Source: Micromonospora sp. MW-13
GTDB lineage: Bacteria; Actinomycetota; Actinomycetes; Mycobacteriales; Micromonosporaceae
NCBI RefSeq assembly: GCF_003434305.1
Contig: NZ_QKKX01000035.1
Span: forward strand, 186,001 to 250,000
DNA length: 64,000 bases
Reading direction: 5' to 3'
Both the position numbers and the translations under genes were made by a program. Below are positions 1 through 8,509 of the stretch, piece after piece (position 1 is the first letter of the stretch; every line of letters starts with the position of its first letter). The notes below the pieces were generated by a model that had not been told where the DNA came from, made no database searches, and saw only the letters and a list, made by a program, of their open reading frames with translations.

Positions 1-293
1 TCGGCGAAGCGCGCGGTGGCACCGGCCTCAAGGATCGCGTTCAAGGTGGCGACGAAGGTGAACGGGCTGGTGACGACCTCGTCACCGGGCTTGAGGTCGA
101 GCACCTCCAGGGCCGCGACCAGCGCGGTCGTACCGTTGTTGACGGCCACCGCGTGCTCCACTCCGACGACGTCGGCGAACTCGCGCTCCAGCCGGGCGAC
201 CATCGGACCCTGTGCCAACACTCCTGAACGGATCACCTCGACCGCCAGCTGTTCGGCCGCCTCGTCGAGTTTGACGACGGAAATGGGGATCAC
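1..293 (-). CDS. DegT/DnrJ/EryC1/StrS-family aminotransferase, N-terminal part only
   Basis: This is the first 97 codons of a PLP-dependent sugar aminotransferase; the rest lies beyond the left edge. The GTG start at 293 is supported by AAGGAG seven bases upstream. The visible protein begins VIPISVVKLDEAAEQLAVEV and contains the family hallmarks NNGTTAL, LKPGDEVV and SPFTFVAT, which shape the cofactor pocket. The catalytic lysine is not in the window. Family members transaminate keto-sugars attached to nucleotides. It is divergent from the membrane protein at 494. The neighbouring LuxC/LuxE aldehyde-forming operon ends convergently at 1629, so a role in aminating an aldehyde made there is possible but only inferred. 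Confidence 0.85.
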   Translation of the reverse strand, partial: MIPISVVKLDEAAEQLAVEVIRSGVLAQGPMVARLEREFADVVGVEHAVAVNNGTTALVAALEVLDLKPGDEVVTSPFTFVATLNAILEAGATARFA

Positions 294-424
294 AGCGTCT
301 CTCCTTGGGGGATCGGTGGCAGCGAGCAGACGGTAACAGCGGCGGACTTCGACGGGACAGGTGGTCCGTCGTCGACGGATTCCGCATCGAGCGCGCCGGG
401 TGCCTACGGGCGCGCAGCCTGGGC

Positions 425-430
425 TAGTGT
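425..430 (+). promoter_or_regulatory. Possible -10 element for the membrane protein at 494
   Basis: TAGTGT fits a relaxed actinobacterial -10 about 60 bases before the start codon. I see no convincing -35, so this is weak. The 200-base divergent gap 294-493 holds nothing else I can name. Confidence 0.3.
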
Positions 431-493
431 AGTGCCTTGCTCTGACCACCCCATTCCGGCAACGGGTGAATGCGACGCGGAGGCAGGTAACGC

Positions 494-1561
494 ATGGTAG
501 AGACCGCCGCGCGGAAGGACGCCGCCGTCACGAACGCCCCGGCGTCCCCCGCCCCGTCGGCCCCGGTCAGCCCGCTGAAGGGCTGGCTGTCGCTGGGTGT
601 ACGGGTGGTCGTCATCGGGGCCATCGCCGCCGGGATGGTCTGGAGCGTCGTCGACCAGTGGCCCCAGGTCCGCTCCACCTGGCTCGGCCTGGCCTGGCAG
701 TCGGTGGCGCTCTCCGTCCTGGCGGCCCTGCTGGGCATGGTCGCCAACACGATGGCCTGGCGGGCCGCCGTGGACGACCTGGAGCACCGGGTGTCCGTCA
801 CCGCCGCGCTGCGGATCTGCCTGGTCGGGCAGCTGGGCAAGTACGTGCCGGGCAGCGTCTGGGCGTACGTGCTCCAGATCGAGCTGAGCAAGCGGGCCGG
901 CCTGCCCCGGGCCCGGGCCTTCCTGGCCACCCTGGTCACCGTCGGCCTCAGTGTGACCGCCGCGCTCGGCCTCGGGCTGCTGAGCCTGCCGGCGCTGCGG
1001 AACGCCGCCGGCGCCACCGACTCCAGCTACGCCGACTCGGTCCGGGTGGCGCTCTGGATCGTGGCGGGGCTGTTCCCGATCGCGCTGGTCTGCGCCGTGC
1101 CACGGGTGCTCACCATGCTCGTCCAGCTCGCCCTGAAGGTGCTGCGCCGGCCGCCCCTGGAGAACCGGCTCACCTGGCCGGGAGTGCTGCGCGTGGTCGG
1201 CTGGAGCGCCCTGGGCTACAGCCTGTTCGGGGTGCACCTGTGGCTGCTGGCCAACGCCCAGGCCGCCCCGGGGATGGAGGGCCTGCTGCGCAGCATCGGC
1301 TCCTTCGCGATCGCGATGACCGTGGGTATGTTCGCCTTCCTCTCCCCTTCCGGGCTCGGTGTGCGGGAGGCCGTGCTGGTCGCCGCGCTGGCGCCGTTCC
1401 TGGTCGGCAGCGGCGGCGTCGGCGCGGCCATGGGCATCGCACTGGCGTCCCGGCTCATCTTCACCATCGCCGACGTCATCGCCGCCGGCCTGGCCGCCCT
1501 GTCCGGGGTGCGTCAGCTGCGCCAGGGTGCCCCGGCGCAGGTGGCACCAGCCACCGAGTAG
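494..1561 (+). CDS. LPG_synthase_TM / AglD-like flippase-domain membrane protein
   Basis: A 355-residue polytopic membrane protein. After about 30 polar Ala/Pro-rich residues it has roughly eight hydrophobic segments, starting near residues 33-55 and 70-90. It carries family-typical stretches such as VGQLGKYVPGSVWAYVLQ (about 110-130) and SPSGLGVREAVL (about 285-297), characteristic of the lysylphosphatidylglycerol-synthetase transmembrane family (UPF0104). Members lacking the cytosolic aminoacyltransferase domain, as here, are often found in polysaccharide loci, where lipid-intermediate flipping or transfer is suspected. The ATG has GGAGG-type pairing upstream. It stands alone between a divergent aminotransferase and a convergent operon. 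Exact substrate unknown. Confidence 0.8.
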   Translation: MVETAARKDAAVTNAPASPAPSAPVSPLKGWLSLGVRVVVIGAIAAGMVWSVVDQWPQVRSTWLGLAWQSVALSVLAALLGMVANTMAWRAAVDDLEHRVSVTAALRICLVGQLGKYVPGSVWAYVLQIELSKRAGLPRARAFLATLVTVGLSVTAALGLGLLSLPALRNAAGATDSSYADSVRVALWIVAGLFPIALVCAVPRVLTMLVQLALKVLRRPPLENRLTWPGVLRVVGWSALGYSLFGVHLWLLANAQAAPGMEGLLRSIGSFAIAMTVGMFAFLSPSGLGVREAVLVAALAPFLVGSGGVGAAMGIALASRLIFTIADVIAAGLAALSGVRQLRQGAPAQVAPATE

Positions 1562-1573
1562 CACGACGCACGC

Positions 1574-1615
1574 ACGAACGGGCCCGATCACTCCGGCGTG
1601 ATCGGGCCCGTTCGT
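1574..1615. terminator. Bidirectional hairpin terminator
   Basis: Perfect 18-bp inverted repeat with arms 1574-1591 and 1598-1615 and a 6-base loop (TCCGGC), 12 bases after the stop of the plus-strand gene and 13 before the convergent LuxC-type stop. No T-tract follows on either side. Confidence 0.8.
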
Positions 1616-1628
1616 CGTCCGGCGGACT

Positions 1629-2867
1629 TCAGCGAGTGACGACGCTGGTGATGCGGGTGAACTCCCGCATCAGGTCGTACCCGTCCCAGGTGGCGGCGAA
1701 GTTCAGCGCGTCGCCCACCGGGACGATCCGGTCCACTCCGCGACCGCCGAGGGCCCGGGCGAAGGCGACCAGTTCCGCACTGCTGAACCCGAAGTGGGTG
1801 ACGGTCTGGTCCCGCCGGACCACCACCGGCGCGAGGTCCACGAGGGCCTCCACCCGCGCCTGCGGGAACGTCCCGATGCCGAGCCAGCGACGCGGGATGG
1901 CCCCCGGCTCGGCCAGGTCGACGGTCGCCAGGTCGTTGCCGTCGAAGTGGATGGCCGTGGCCGCTCCCTCGACGGCCAGGCCATAGGTGGCCACCCGCTT
2001 CTCCACCGCCATCGCGGCGTCCACCTCCGGCCGCTTGTCGTTCAGCACCGTCCGCAGGCGGGCCAGCAGGTCTGCGCGGGCGGCCTCGGCCGTCGCCGGG
2101 TCGCCGACCCAGTACACCGTCCGGGGGGAGGCGCAGGCCGCCTGGTCGAACCAGTAGGAGTCGTTGTAGAAGCCGAGGGCGGCGGCGGCGCGGTCCCGCT
2201 CGTTCGCCGTGAGCCAGCCCGCCGCACCGATCACGGTGAACGAGGAGCGGTCCGGGAAGGTCAGGTCCCGGGCGTGCGGGGCGAGGGGGTGCCGGCGGAT
2301 CTCTGTGACCGAACGGTCGCCGCCCCAGACAACCCGCAGGTCTGCGGCGGCGGAGAGCGCGGCGGTCACCGCGTCGTCGCGGCCGTAGGTGATCATCCGC
2401 TGGCTCTGCCGGACCGCCTCCGCAGCGTCGGCAAGGGTGTCGTTGAGCGCGTCGAGCACCACGTCGGCTGCCCCGGCCGAGCGGGACGAGATCCGGACGA
2501 CGTTGGCGTTACCGGCCAGCGCGGACAACGCCCACGAGTAGACGAAGATGGTGTCCACGTTGGCCGGTGGGACGTGGAAGACCAGTCCCCGGGGGAAACG
2601 CAGCTGACCCGGCTCGTCAGCCACCCGGTGGAGTGCCTTGGCGATCTCCCCTCGACGTAGGAAGAAGCCGAGCGAGGCCAACTCCGGGTGCCGGCGGGCG
2701 ACCGCCGGGCGGAGCAGCCGCCGGGCGAACGCCACCAGGAAGTCGACCACCCGTTCGTCGCCGACGGTCAGCGGACCACCGGCCGGGGCCGCGCGCAGGG
2801 CGGTGACCAGGTCGTCGACGGCGACCGCGCCGCCGGCCGGGAACCGCTCGATGACCTTGCTGCTCAT
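1629..2867 (-). CDS. LuxC-family acyl-CoA/acyl-protein reductase
   Basis: A 412-residue member of the LuxC acyl reductase family, which reduces an activated acyl group to an aldehyde with NADPH through an enzyme-bound thioester. The nucleophile is very likely Cys245, in FDQAACASPRTVYW. A nucleotide-binding region with HVPPANVDT and LAGNANVVRISSRS lies at 98-130. The start is the ATG at 2867, whose ATGA overlaps the stop of the LuxE-type gene and which has GGAGGC upstream; a longer upstream start would break this coupling. It is the last gene of the operon running from the acyl carrier protein. No luxA/luxB luciferase genes are near, so the aldehyde is presumably a biosynthetic intermediate rather than a light substrate. 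Confidence 0.88.
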   Translation of the reverse strand: MSSKVIERFPAGGAVAVDDLVTALRAAPAGGPLTVGDERVVDFLVAFARRLLRPAVARRHPELASLGFFLRRGEIAKALHRVADEPGQLRFPRGLVFHVPPANVDTIFVYSWALSALAGNANVVRISSRSAGAADVVLDALNDTLADAAEAVRQSQRMITYGRDDAVTAALSAAADLRVVWGGDRSVTEIRRHPLAPHARDLTFPDRSSFTVIGAAGWLTANERDRAAAALGFYNDSYWFDQAACASPRTVYWVGDPATAEAARADLLARLRTVLNDKRPEVDAAMAVEKRVATYGLAVEGAATAIHFDGNDLATVDLAEPGAIPRRWLGIGTFPQARVEALVDLAPVVVRRDQTVTHFGFSSAELVAFARALGGRGVDRIVPVGDALNFAATWDGYDLMREFTRITSVVTR

Positions 2868-3910
2868 GCCGCCTCCGCGAACGTGTCGCTGCAACCACGG
2901 GCCTCGGCACGGGGTAGCCGGCCCAGGATGGAGAAGCGCTTGCCGGGCCAGACGCCGTCGTCGATGCCGTGTATGACGCCCTGGTCCTCGGTGAGCAGGA
3001 TGTGCCCCGGGTACGACCGGGGCATCGTGCTGATCACCTGGACCACGCCCGGGGTGCCGACCGGCACCTCCTCCCAGGTGCGCGGGTCCCGGACGATGAT
3101 GTCGGAGAATTCGGGGCAGTAGAGCCCGCCGCCGTCCGGCCCTTCCAGGAAGGTCGTGCCGATCTGCTCGACCATTCCGTAGAAGCTGTGGATCCGGGTC
3201 AGGCCGGTGTCCTCGGTGAACCGGCGGCGGAACTCGGCGTTGTCCACCGCGCGGTCGACCAGCTTCTTCCAGCCGCCGCTGTGGATCAGGATGCCGTTGC
3301 TCAGGTCGAACTTGTTGTCCCGGGCCAGCTCGTAGAGGTAGAGCCAGGTCATGAAGGTGAAGCCGAAGATGAGGAACGGCTGGTCGCCGTGCTTGTCCAG
3401 GAAGACACGCACCGCGTCCAGGTCGGGCTGCTCCTGCTCGTCGAGGACGAAGGTGTGCTCCCGGCCGAAGTTCATCAGGCCGAGCACTCCGGCGCCGCGG
3501 GCCGAGAACGAGTTGCGGTTCTTGAACAGCGCCTTCGTGTCGACCAGCAGCATCGGCAGCCGCTTGGCCCCGATCACCGTGCTCAACGTGGCGGAGAGCA
3601 TTTTCTGCTGGACCCCGGCGGCGTCCCTGTCCAGGTAGACACGGCTCACGTCTCCGGTGGTGCCGGACGAGGTGAGCACCTTGAAGACCTGGTCGTCGGG
3701 GATGCTCTTCAGCGTGTGGTGCTTGAACAGCCGCACCGGCAGCCAGGGCAGGTCGGCGATCCGGTCGTACCGACGGCCGGGCAGATGACCCAGGGCGGCG
3801 AGCAGCCGGGCGTACTCCCGACTGTTGGCCCGGTGGTGTTCGGTCAGCTCAACCAGCTCGGGCAGCAGCTTCGCCTCACGGGCCGCCTGGTCGAGGGTGA
3901 ACAGAGTCAT
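2864..3910 (-). CDS. LuxE-family acyl-protein synthetase
   Basis: A 348-residue LuxE-like protein. In lux systems LuxE adenylates a fatty acid, holds it as a thioester and passes it to LuxC. The adenylate-forming P-loop is visible as LTSSGTTGDVSR (79-90), and the family motif SFYGMVEQIGT is present near 240-250. Length is close to LuxE (about 360). It overlaps the AMP-ligase upstream and the LuxC gene downstream by ATGA, so the three are probably co-translated. The real acyl substrate is unknown; the neighbouring acyl carrier protein suggests the acid may come from an ACP-bound pool. Confidence 0.87.
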   Translation of the reverse strand: MTLFTLDQAAREAKLLPELVELTEHHRANSREYARLLAALGHLPGRRYDRIADLPWLPVRLFKHHTLKSIPDDQVFKVLTSSGTTGDVSRVYLDRDAAGVQQKMLSATLSTVIGAKRLPMLLVDTKALFKNRNSFSARGAGVLGLMNFGREHTFVLDEQEQPDLDAVRVFLDKHGDQPFLIFGFTFMTWLYLYELARDNKFDLSNGILIHSGGWKKLVDRAVDNAEFRRRFTEDTGLTRIHSFYGMVEQIGTTFLEGPDGGGLYCPEFSDIIVRDPRTWEEVPVGTPGVVQVISTMPRSYPGHILLTEDQGVIHGIDDGVWPGKRFSILGRLPRAEARGCSDTFAEAA

Positions 3911-5328
3911 ACCAGCGCCTCCAGGGAGCGGTAATCGATCTTGCCGTTGGGCAGCTGCGGCAACCGCTCGATGGCACGGATGTCGAAGCCGGACCGGTGC
4001 AGCTTGAGCCGCTCGGAGAACCGGCCGGCCAGCGCCCTGGCCGCGTCGTCGGTGAGCTGCTCGACGAAGACGACGACCTTGTCGGGACCGGAGACCGCCA
4101 CCACTGGTCCCTGCTCGCGGGCCATCTCCTCGATGTCGTGCAGGTTGACCCGAATGCCGAAGATCTTGCCGAACCGCTTGAGACGACCGCGGAGCCAGAC
4201 GAACCCGTCCTCGTCGAGGTGGCCGAGATCACCGGTACGCAGCGTCCCGCCCTGCTCGTCCCCCCGGGTGAGGTCAGCCGAGCTCTCGGCGTAACCCATC
4301 ATCACGTTCGGGCCGCGGTAGACCAGCTCACCGACCACACCGGGGCGGTCGGTCTCCACACCGTCCTCGCCGAGCACGGCGAACGACCCGCCGTCCAGGG
4401 CCGGGCCGACCGAGCCGACCCGGTCGGGCAGGGCATCCGCCGGCAGGGTGCTCATCCGCGGCGCGGCCTCGGTGCAGCCCCACATGACGTGGAACCGGCC
4501 GCCGACCGCGGCGATCTTCTCGTGGTAGGCGAGGATCATCTCGTCGCGCAACTTGCCGCCGGCCTGGGTGAGGGTACGCAACGACGGGTACTTCGCCGGG
4601 CTCCACCGGATCCGGTGCAGCATCTCGTAGTTGTAGGGCACCCCGGCCAGCGACGTCGCGCCGTGGGTCTGCACGGCCTGCCAGAACTCGCGGGCCAGCA
4701 CCCCGCCGTCGACCACCAGCACCGTCGCGCCGGCCGCCAGGTGGCTGTTCAGCACGGACATGCCGAAGCTGTAATACAGCGGCAGGCTGGTCGGGGCGAT
4801 CTCGGCCGGGCCGATGGCCAACGCCCGCCCGATCGCGGCGGCGTTGGACTCCACCGCGCCCCGGGAGAGCCGGACGAACTTCGGGTCCCCGGTCGAGCCC
4901 GAGGTCGCCAGCAGCACCGCGAGGTCGGGGTGGGGCTGGTCGGTCGACGGCCGCTCGCGGACCCAGACCGACCCGAGGGCCGGGTCGTCGACGTGGCGGT
5001 ACTGCTTGGGCCGCTCACCGGGGGTGGCACCGGCGCCGCCCTCGGCCAGGCCGACCACCACGGCCGGCTCGAAGCGCCGGACGAAGTCCGCCAGCACGGC
5101 CGGGTCCAGCGACGGGTCCAGCGGCGCCACCGGGCGGTCGGCGCGCAGCGCACCGACATACCGCAGCACCGCGGCCACCGAGGTGCCGCTGCGGGCGAAG
5201 ACCACCCCGGGCGGAAGACCGGCGTACGCGGTGGCGTGCCGCTCCACCTGGGCGGCGAGGTCGTCACCCCCGAGGACGCCTCCGGTGGCGGCGTCGATCA
5301 GCCGAGCGGTCGGGGCGATCAGGTTCAC
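3907..5328 (-). CDS. AMP-dependent acyl/amino-acid ligase
   Basis: A 473-residue ANL-superfamily adenylating enzyme. The P-loop ATSGSTGDPK is at 141-150, the adenine/acyl pocket sequence MWGCTEAAPRMS is in the middle, GELVYRGPNVMMGY and TGDLGHLDEDGFVWLRGR mark the hinge, and LPNGKIDY near the C-terminus supplies the conserved Lys463. It would activate a carboxylic acid as acyl-AMP and load it onto a thiol, most simply the ACP encoded just upstream. The GTG start overlaps the SDR stop (GTGA), and its own stop overlaps the LuxE start. Its substrate, perhaps a hydroxy or amino acid used for glycan decoration, cannot be read from sequence. Confidence 0.87.
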   Translation of the reverse strand: MNLIAPTARLIDAATGGVLGGDDLAAQVERHATAYAGLPPGVVFARSGTSVAAVLRYVGALRADRPVAPLDPSLDPAVLADFVRRFEPAVVVGLAEGGAGATPGERPKQYRHVDDPALGSVWVRERPSTDQPHPDLAVLLATSGSTGDPKFVRLSRGAVESNAAAIGRALAIGPAEIAPTSLPLYYSFGMSVLNSHLAAGATVLVVDGGVLAREFWQAVQTHGATSLAGVPYNYEMLHRIRWSPAKYPSLRTLTQAGGKLRDEMILAYHEKIAAVGGRFHVMWGCTEAAPRMSTLPADALPDRVGSVGPALDGGSFAVLGEDGVETDRPGVVGELVYRGPNVMMGYAESSADLTRGDEQGGTLRTGDLGHLDEDGFVWLRGRLKRFGKIFGIRVNLHDIEEMAREQGPVVAVSGPDKVVVFVEQLTDDAARALAGRFSERLKLHRSGFDIRAIERLPQLPNGKIDYRSLEALV

Positions 5329-6080
5329 GGCACGAGCCCTCCATCGACGCCGAGCACCTGACCCGTCACATACCGGGCCGCGTCGCCGGCGAGGAACCGG
5401 ATGACGTCCGCCACCTCCTTCGGGTCGCCGAGGCGGCCGAGCGCGGCGGCTGACGCCTGCCGGTCCAGCACCTCCGCCGGTAGTGCCGCCGTGAGGTCGG
5501 TGCGGATGACCCCGGGCGCGACGGCGTTGACCCGGATCCCCCGGCTGCCCAACTCCCGAGCGGCGGAGCGGGCCAGCGCGGCCACGGCGGCCTTCGACGC
5601 CGCGTAGACCGACTGACCGGCCGCGCCGTACGTCCCGACGACCGAGGCGAGCAGCACGATGGAACCGCCCCGCCGCTCGGTGCCGTCTTCGGCCCTGCGC
5701 TTGCGGGCCATCGCCCGGCCGGCGGCCTGGACCGCCGCGACCGTTCCGGCCACGTTGACGTCGAGCGTGCGGCGCACGTCGTCGGCGCGCATCATCCCGA
5801 GCAGGCCGCTCTCCATGATCCCGGCGTTGGCGACCAGCACGTCCAGCCCGCCGTGCGCCGCGGTGACCTGCTTGACGGTGGCGCCGACCGCGTCGAAGTC
5901 CGCGACGTCCAGCCCTACGCCGTGCCCGCCGAACTCCTTGCCCACCTGCTCGGCCCGAGCGGCGTCGCGGCCGGTGACGACGACCGTGGCGCCCGCCTCG
6001 GCGAGCGCTCGGGCGGTGGCCAGGCCGATGCCGCGCGTACCACCGGTGACCAGGGCCACCCGGCCGGTCAGCTCACTCAT
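5325..6080 (-). CDS. FabG-like short-chain dehydrogenase/reductase
   Basis: A 251-residue classical SDR. TGGTRGIG (12-19) binds NAD(P), NAG follows at 85-87, and the catalytic set is Ser146, Tyr159 and Lys163 (YAASK). The C-terminus VTGQVLGVDGG is FabG-like. It overlaps the acyl carrier protein by 8 bases, so a 3-keto- or hydroxyacyl-ACP substrate is plausible. A truncated relative is paired in the same way with the second ACP at 27.9 kb. Confidence 0.88.
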   Translation of the reverse strand: MSELTGRVALVTGGTRGIGLATARALAEAGATVVVTGRDAARAEQVGKEFGGHGVGLDVADFDAVGATVKQVTAAHGGLDVLVANAGIMESGLLGMMRADDVRRTLDVNVAGTVAAVQAAGRAMARKRRAEDGTERRGGSIVLLASVVGTYGAAGQSVYAASKAAVAALARSAARELGSRGIRVNAVAPGVIRTDLTAALPAEVLDRQASAAALGRLGDPKEVADVIRFLAGDAARYVTGQVLGVDGGLVP

Positions 6081-6312
6081 CGACGCCGAGGCCCCGCAGC
6101 ATGTCGAGGGCGACCTTGAAGCTGCTCATGTCGATGACCTGCTCGGTCTCGAGCTGCACGTCGAACTCGTCCTCGATGGCGGCGACCAGGGTCATGTGCC
6201 CCAGAGAGTCCCACTGCTCGATGCCGCGGTAGTTGAGGTTCTCCACGTCGGTGCCCTCGGGCACTTCCAGGGCGTCCACGAAGACGGTGCGCAGGCGGTC
6301 GTTGAGGGTCAT
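6073..6312 (-). CDS. Acyl carrier protein (copy 1)
   Basis: A 79-residue acyl carrier protein with the phosphopantetheine site DSLGHM, Ser36. Acidic helices and length are typical. It heads the ACP-SDR-ligase-LuxE-LuxC operon and overlaps the SDR by 8 bases. It is clearly paralogous to the ACP at 27879, sharing the central run QWDSL.HM.LVAAIEDEF. A dedicated ACP outside fatty-acid synthase loci points to a special acyl unit. Confidence 0.9.
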   Translation of the reverse strand: MTLNDRLRTVFVDALEVPEGTDVENLNYRGIEQWDSLGHMTLVAAIEDEFDVQLETEQVIDMSSFKVALDMLRGLGVDE

Positions 6313-6349
6313 GATCGCATTTTCTCCGTTGAATCAGTGAGGGTTGTCG

Positions 6350-6982
6350 TCACTGCCCGTCGCGGCGCCCGGCCGGCGAGCCCCAGACCGGGGTCTCTCC
6401 GCGCGCCTGCGCCTCCGCGCGGCGGGCGGCGTTCTCCGCCCGGACCCGTTCGGCCTCGGCCTGGATGTGCTTCTCGTCGTACCGCTGGAAGACCCGGGCC
6501 GGGTTACCCGATACCAGACTGTATGCCGGAACGTCCTTGGTCACCACCGACAGCGGGCTGACCGTGGCGCAGTCACCGATGGTGACCCCCATCATGATCA
6601 CGCTGTTGCCGCCGATGAAGCAACCCTTGCCGATCCGCACCGGCTTGCGCTCGATGAGGTCGCTGCCGGAGTGGTTCTCCAGCATCATGTTCGCCAGCCA
6701 GCTGGAGTGGGTGAACACCAGACAGTTCAGGCCGATGCTGGTGTGCTCGCCGATCTCCAGGCCGCCGCTGGCGTCGAGGACCGTGTTCTCCCCGATCCAG
6801 CAGTGCTCGCCCATCACCAGGTTCTCCGGGCTGACGATCTTCGTCCGCTCGCGGATCCGGGTGGTCTCGGGCAGGCCGAGGTGCCGGGCCCGCTCCACGT
6901 CGTTGAGGAAGCCGCCGACGAAGTCGTTGAGGATGCCCGTGCGCAGGCGGTTGCTGCGCTCGTCGTCGGAGAACATCGTCAC
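6350..6982 (-). CDS. Left-handed beta-helix (hexapeptide) acyltransferase
   Basis: A 210-residue acetyl/acyltransferase. Hexapeptide repeats run from about residue 50 to 165 (IVSPENLVMGEHCWIGENTV, then IGKGCFIGGNSVIMMGVTIG), ending in VSGNPARV, the standard C-terminal motif of the WbbJ/maltose-acetyltransferase type. A charged tail follows. The GTG start overlaps the stop of the glycosyltransferase (GTGA). It lies 37 bases before the ACP gene on the same strand, so an acyl-ACP or acetyl-CoA donor is possible, with a sugar hydroxyl or amine as acceptor. Confidence 0.85.
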   Translation of the reverse strand: MTMFSDDERSNRLRTGILNDFVGGFLNDVERARHLGLPETTRIRERTKIVSPENLVMGEHCWIGENTVLDASGGLEIGEHTSIGLNCLVFTHSSWLANMMLENHSGSDLIERKPVRIGKGCFIGGNSVIMMGVTIGDCATVSPLSVVTKDVPAYSLVSGNPARVFQRYDEKHIQAEAERVRAENAARRAEAQARGETPVWGSPAGRRDGQ

Positions 6983-8169
6983 GCGCGCTCACCCACCATC
7001 CGCTCGAACACGTCCAGGTGCTTGCGAGTGACCACGTCCAGGGTGAAGTGCGAGTACACCAGGTCCCGCTGGCGCTTGGCGATCCACTCCCGCTCCTCCG
7101 GCTCGTCGAACAGCCGGATCACGGCGTCGGCGAGGTCGGCCGGGTCGTTCGGACGGACCAGCACGAAGTTCTCCCAGTTGCGCAGGTGCACGGCCGGGAA
7201 GTTGGTCTCGGTCACCGTGCCGATCGTCGCCCGGCCCGCCGCCATCGCCTCCAGGCTGGCGGTGCCGAAGCCACCGCCCTGCAGGTCGTGGGCCACCACG
7301 TCGGCAGCGGCGAAGTACGCCGGCACGTCCGCCGACGGCACCGCGCCGGTGGTGATGATCGCGTCGCTGACCCCCAGCTGCGCGGCCCTCCTCGCGAACG
7401 CGTCGAAGTAGACCCGACCAATGATCATGACCTTGGTGTCCGGGTGCTTCGCCAGGACGGTCGGCAGCGCCTCCACCAGGGCCAGCCGGTCCCGCAGCGG
7501 GATCACGTGCCCCAGGGAGACGATCAGCGGCACATCGCCAACGCCGTGCCGGGCACGCACGTCGGTCTCCGGCCTGCTGTCGAAGCGGCTCGGCTCCACC
7601 GCGACCGGAATGTAGTCGAAATCCGCCGTGGTCGCGCCGTAACGCTCCGCACAGTAACGGGCGGCCAGTTCGTCCATGATGACGTAGCGGGGCCGGAACC
7701 GGCGGATGATGGGCTTGACCATGAACCGGTCCAGCATCCGGAACAGCGCCGCGTACTTCGGGTCCGGGCTCTCCAGGCGGGTGTGGATGGAGAGCAGCAC
7801 CGGGACCCGGTGGCGACGCGCGTACCAGCCGGAGATCCAGCTCAGGTCGAAGAACTGCCCGTGCTGGTGGATCACGTCCGGCTTGAACTCGGCCAGCAGC
7901 CGGGAGACCCGGCGCAGGTTGCCGGGGCGGGCCAGGGCGAAGGCCATGTCGAAGTCGATGGACAGACCGAGCTTCGGCATCGGCATCGCCGGCAGCCGGA
8001 CAACCCGGTAACCGTCGCGCACCTCCTCGGCCGGCGTGTCCCGGTAGGCAGCCGTCAGGACGAGCACCTCGTGCCCGGCGGCGGCGTAGCGTTCCGCCAA
8101 CGCCGCGGCGAGGTGGGAACTCCCGCCTGGTCGAGGGGGGAAGAAGTTGTTGACGACCGCGATCCGCAC
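6979..8169 (-). CDS. GT4-family glycosyltransferase
   Basis: A 396-residue GT-B glycosyltransferase. The N-terminal VVNNFFPPRPGGSSHLAAAL is the usual acceptor-domain opening, DVIHQHGQF follows, and the C-terminal half has SLGHVIPLRDR, an activated-sugar site around DLQGGGFGTASLEAMAAG and a final helical region. I chose the GTG at 8169 because AGGAG lies eight bases upstream and the protein then begins at the family's first beta strand; the open frame continues upstream only as GC-rich read-through. It probably adds a sugar on the cytoplasmic side of the membrane. Confidence 0.88.
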   Translation of the reverse strand: MRIAVVNNFFPPRPGGSSHLAAALAERYAAAGHEVLVLTAAYRDTPAEEVRDGYRVVRLPAMPMPKLGLSIDFDMAFALARPGNLRRVSRLLAEFKPDVIHQHGQFFDLSWISGWYARRHRVPVLLSIHTRLESPDPKYAALFRMLDRFMVKPIIRRFRPRYVIMDELAARYCAERYGATTADFDYIPVAVEPSRFDSRPETDVRARHGVGDVPLIVSLGHVIPLRDRLALVEALPTVLAKHPDTKVMIIGRVYFDAFARRAAQLGVSDAIITTGAVPSADVPAYFAAADVVAHDLQGGGFGTASLEAMAAGRATIGTVTETNFPAVHLRNWENFVLVRPNDPADLADAVIRLFDEPEEREWIAKRQRDLVYSHFTLDVVTRKHLDVFERMVGERA

Positions 8170-8509
8170 AGCGGTAACTCCTGTCGAGGTCGGTGTGGGG
8201 GGCGGGGGGTCCGGGCCCACCGGTGGATGGTACGGGCGGGCTGGGGGATCTGCCGGGAGGCGACGCCGGCCTACGCTACCGCAGCTCTGGAGGGATCGGC
8301 GACGGGCTCCGGTCGAGGTTGATCGACACGGGACGCGGCGGCGGCGCGCGTACGGCGGCCCACCCGTCCGCTTCAGGCCGGCCCGGCGGTCGACGCGCGA
8401 CCCATGGACGCGCCGGTCCAAGCACCGGTCTCCGGGCATCGAACGCCGCCGCAGAACGGGTTCACCGGGAGCCCGTGCGACGACGGGCCCCCGGCGGACG
8501 GCGGCTGGG
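8170..8509. other. 340-base gene-free stretch
   Basis: Lies between two minus-strand genes. It holds a hairpin at 8465-8494 with arms of 12 bases and one mismatch, which would suit termination of the epimerase operon. A -10-like TAGCGT on the minus strand at 8274-8269 could start the glycosyltransferase operon about 100 bases downstream. No coding signal seen. Confidence 0.5.
8465..8494 (-). terminator. Hairpin after the epimerase gene
   Basis: Arms CCGGGAGCCCGT and ACGGGCCCCCGG around a 6-base loop, one A/C mismatch, 16 bases beyond the stop. No T-tract. Confidence 0.5.

Noticed and set aside
404..1591. A 395-codon minus-strand frame opposite the membrane protein
   Set aside because: Gln/Gly/Arg-rich, no motif, and opposite a gene with clear membrane segments and family motifs.
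1629..6312. Bioluminescence (lux) operon
   Set aside because: No luxA, luxB or luxD-like gene; only the acid-reduction part is present.
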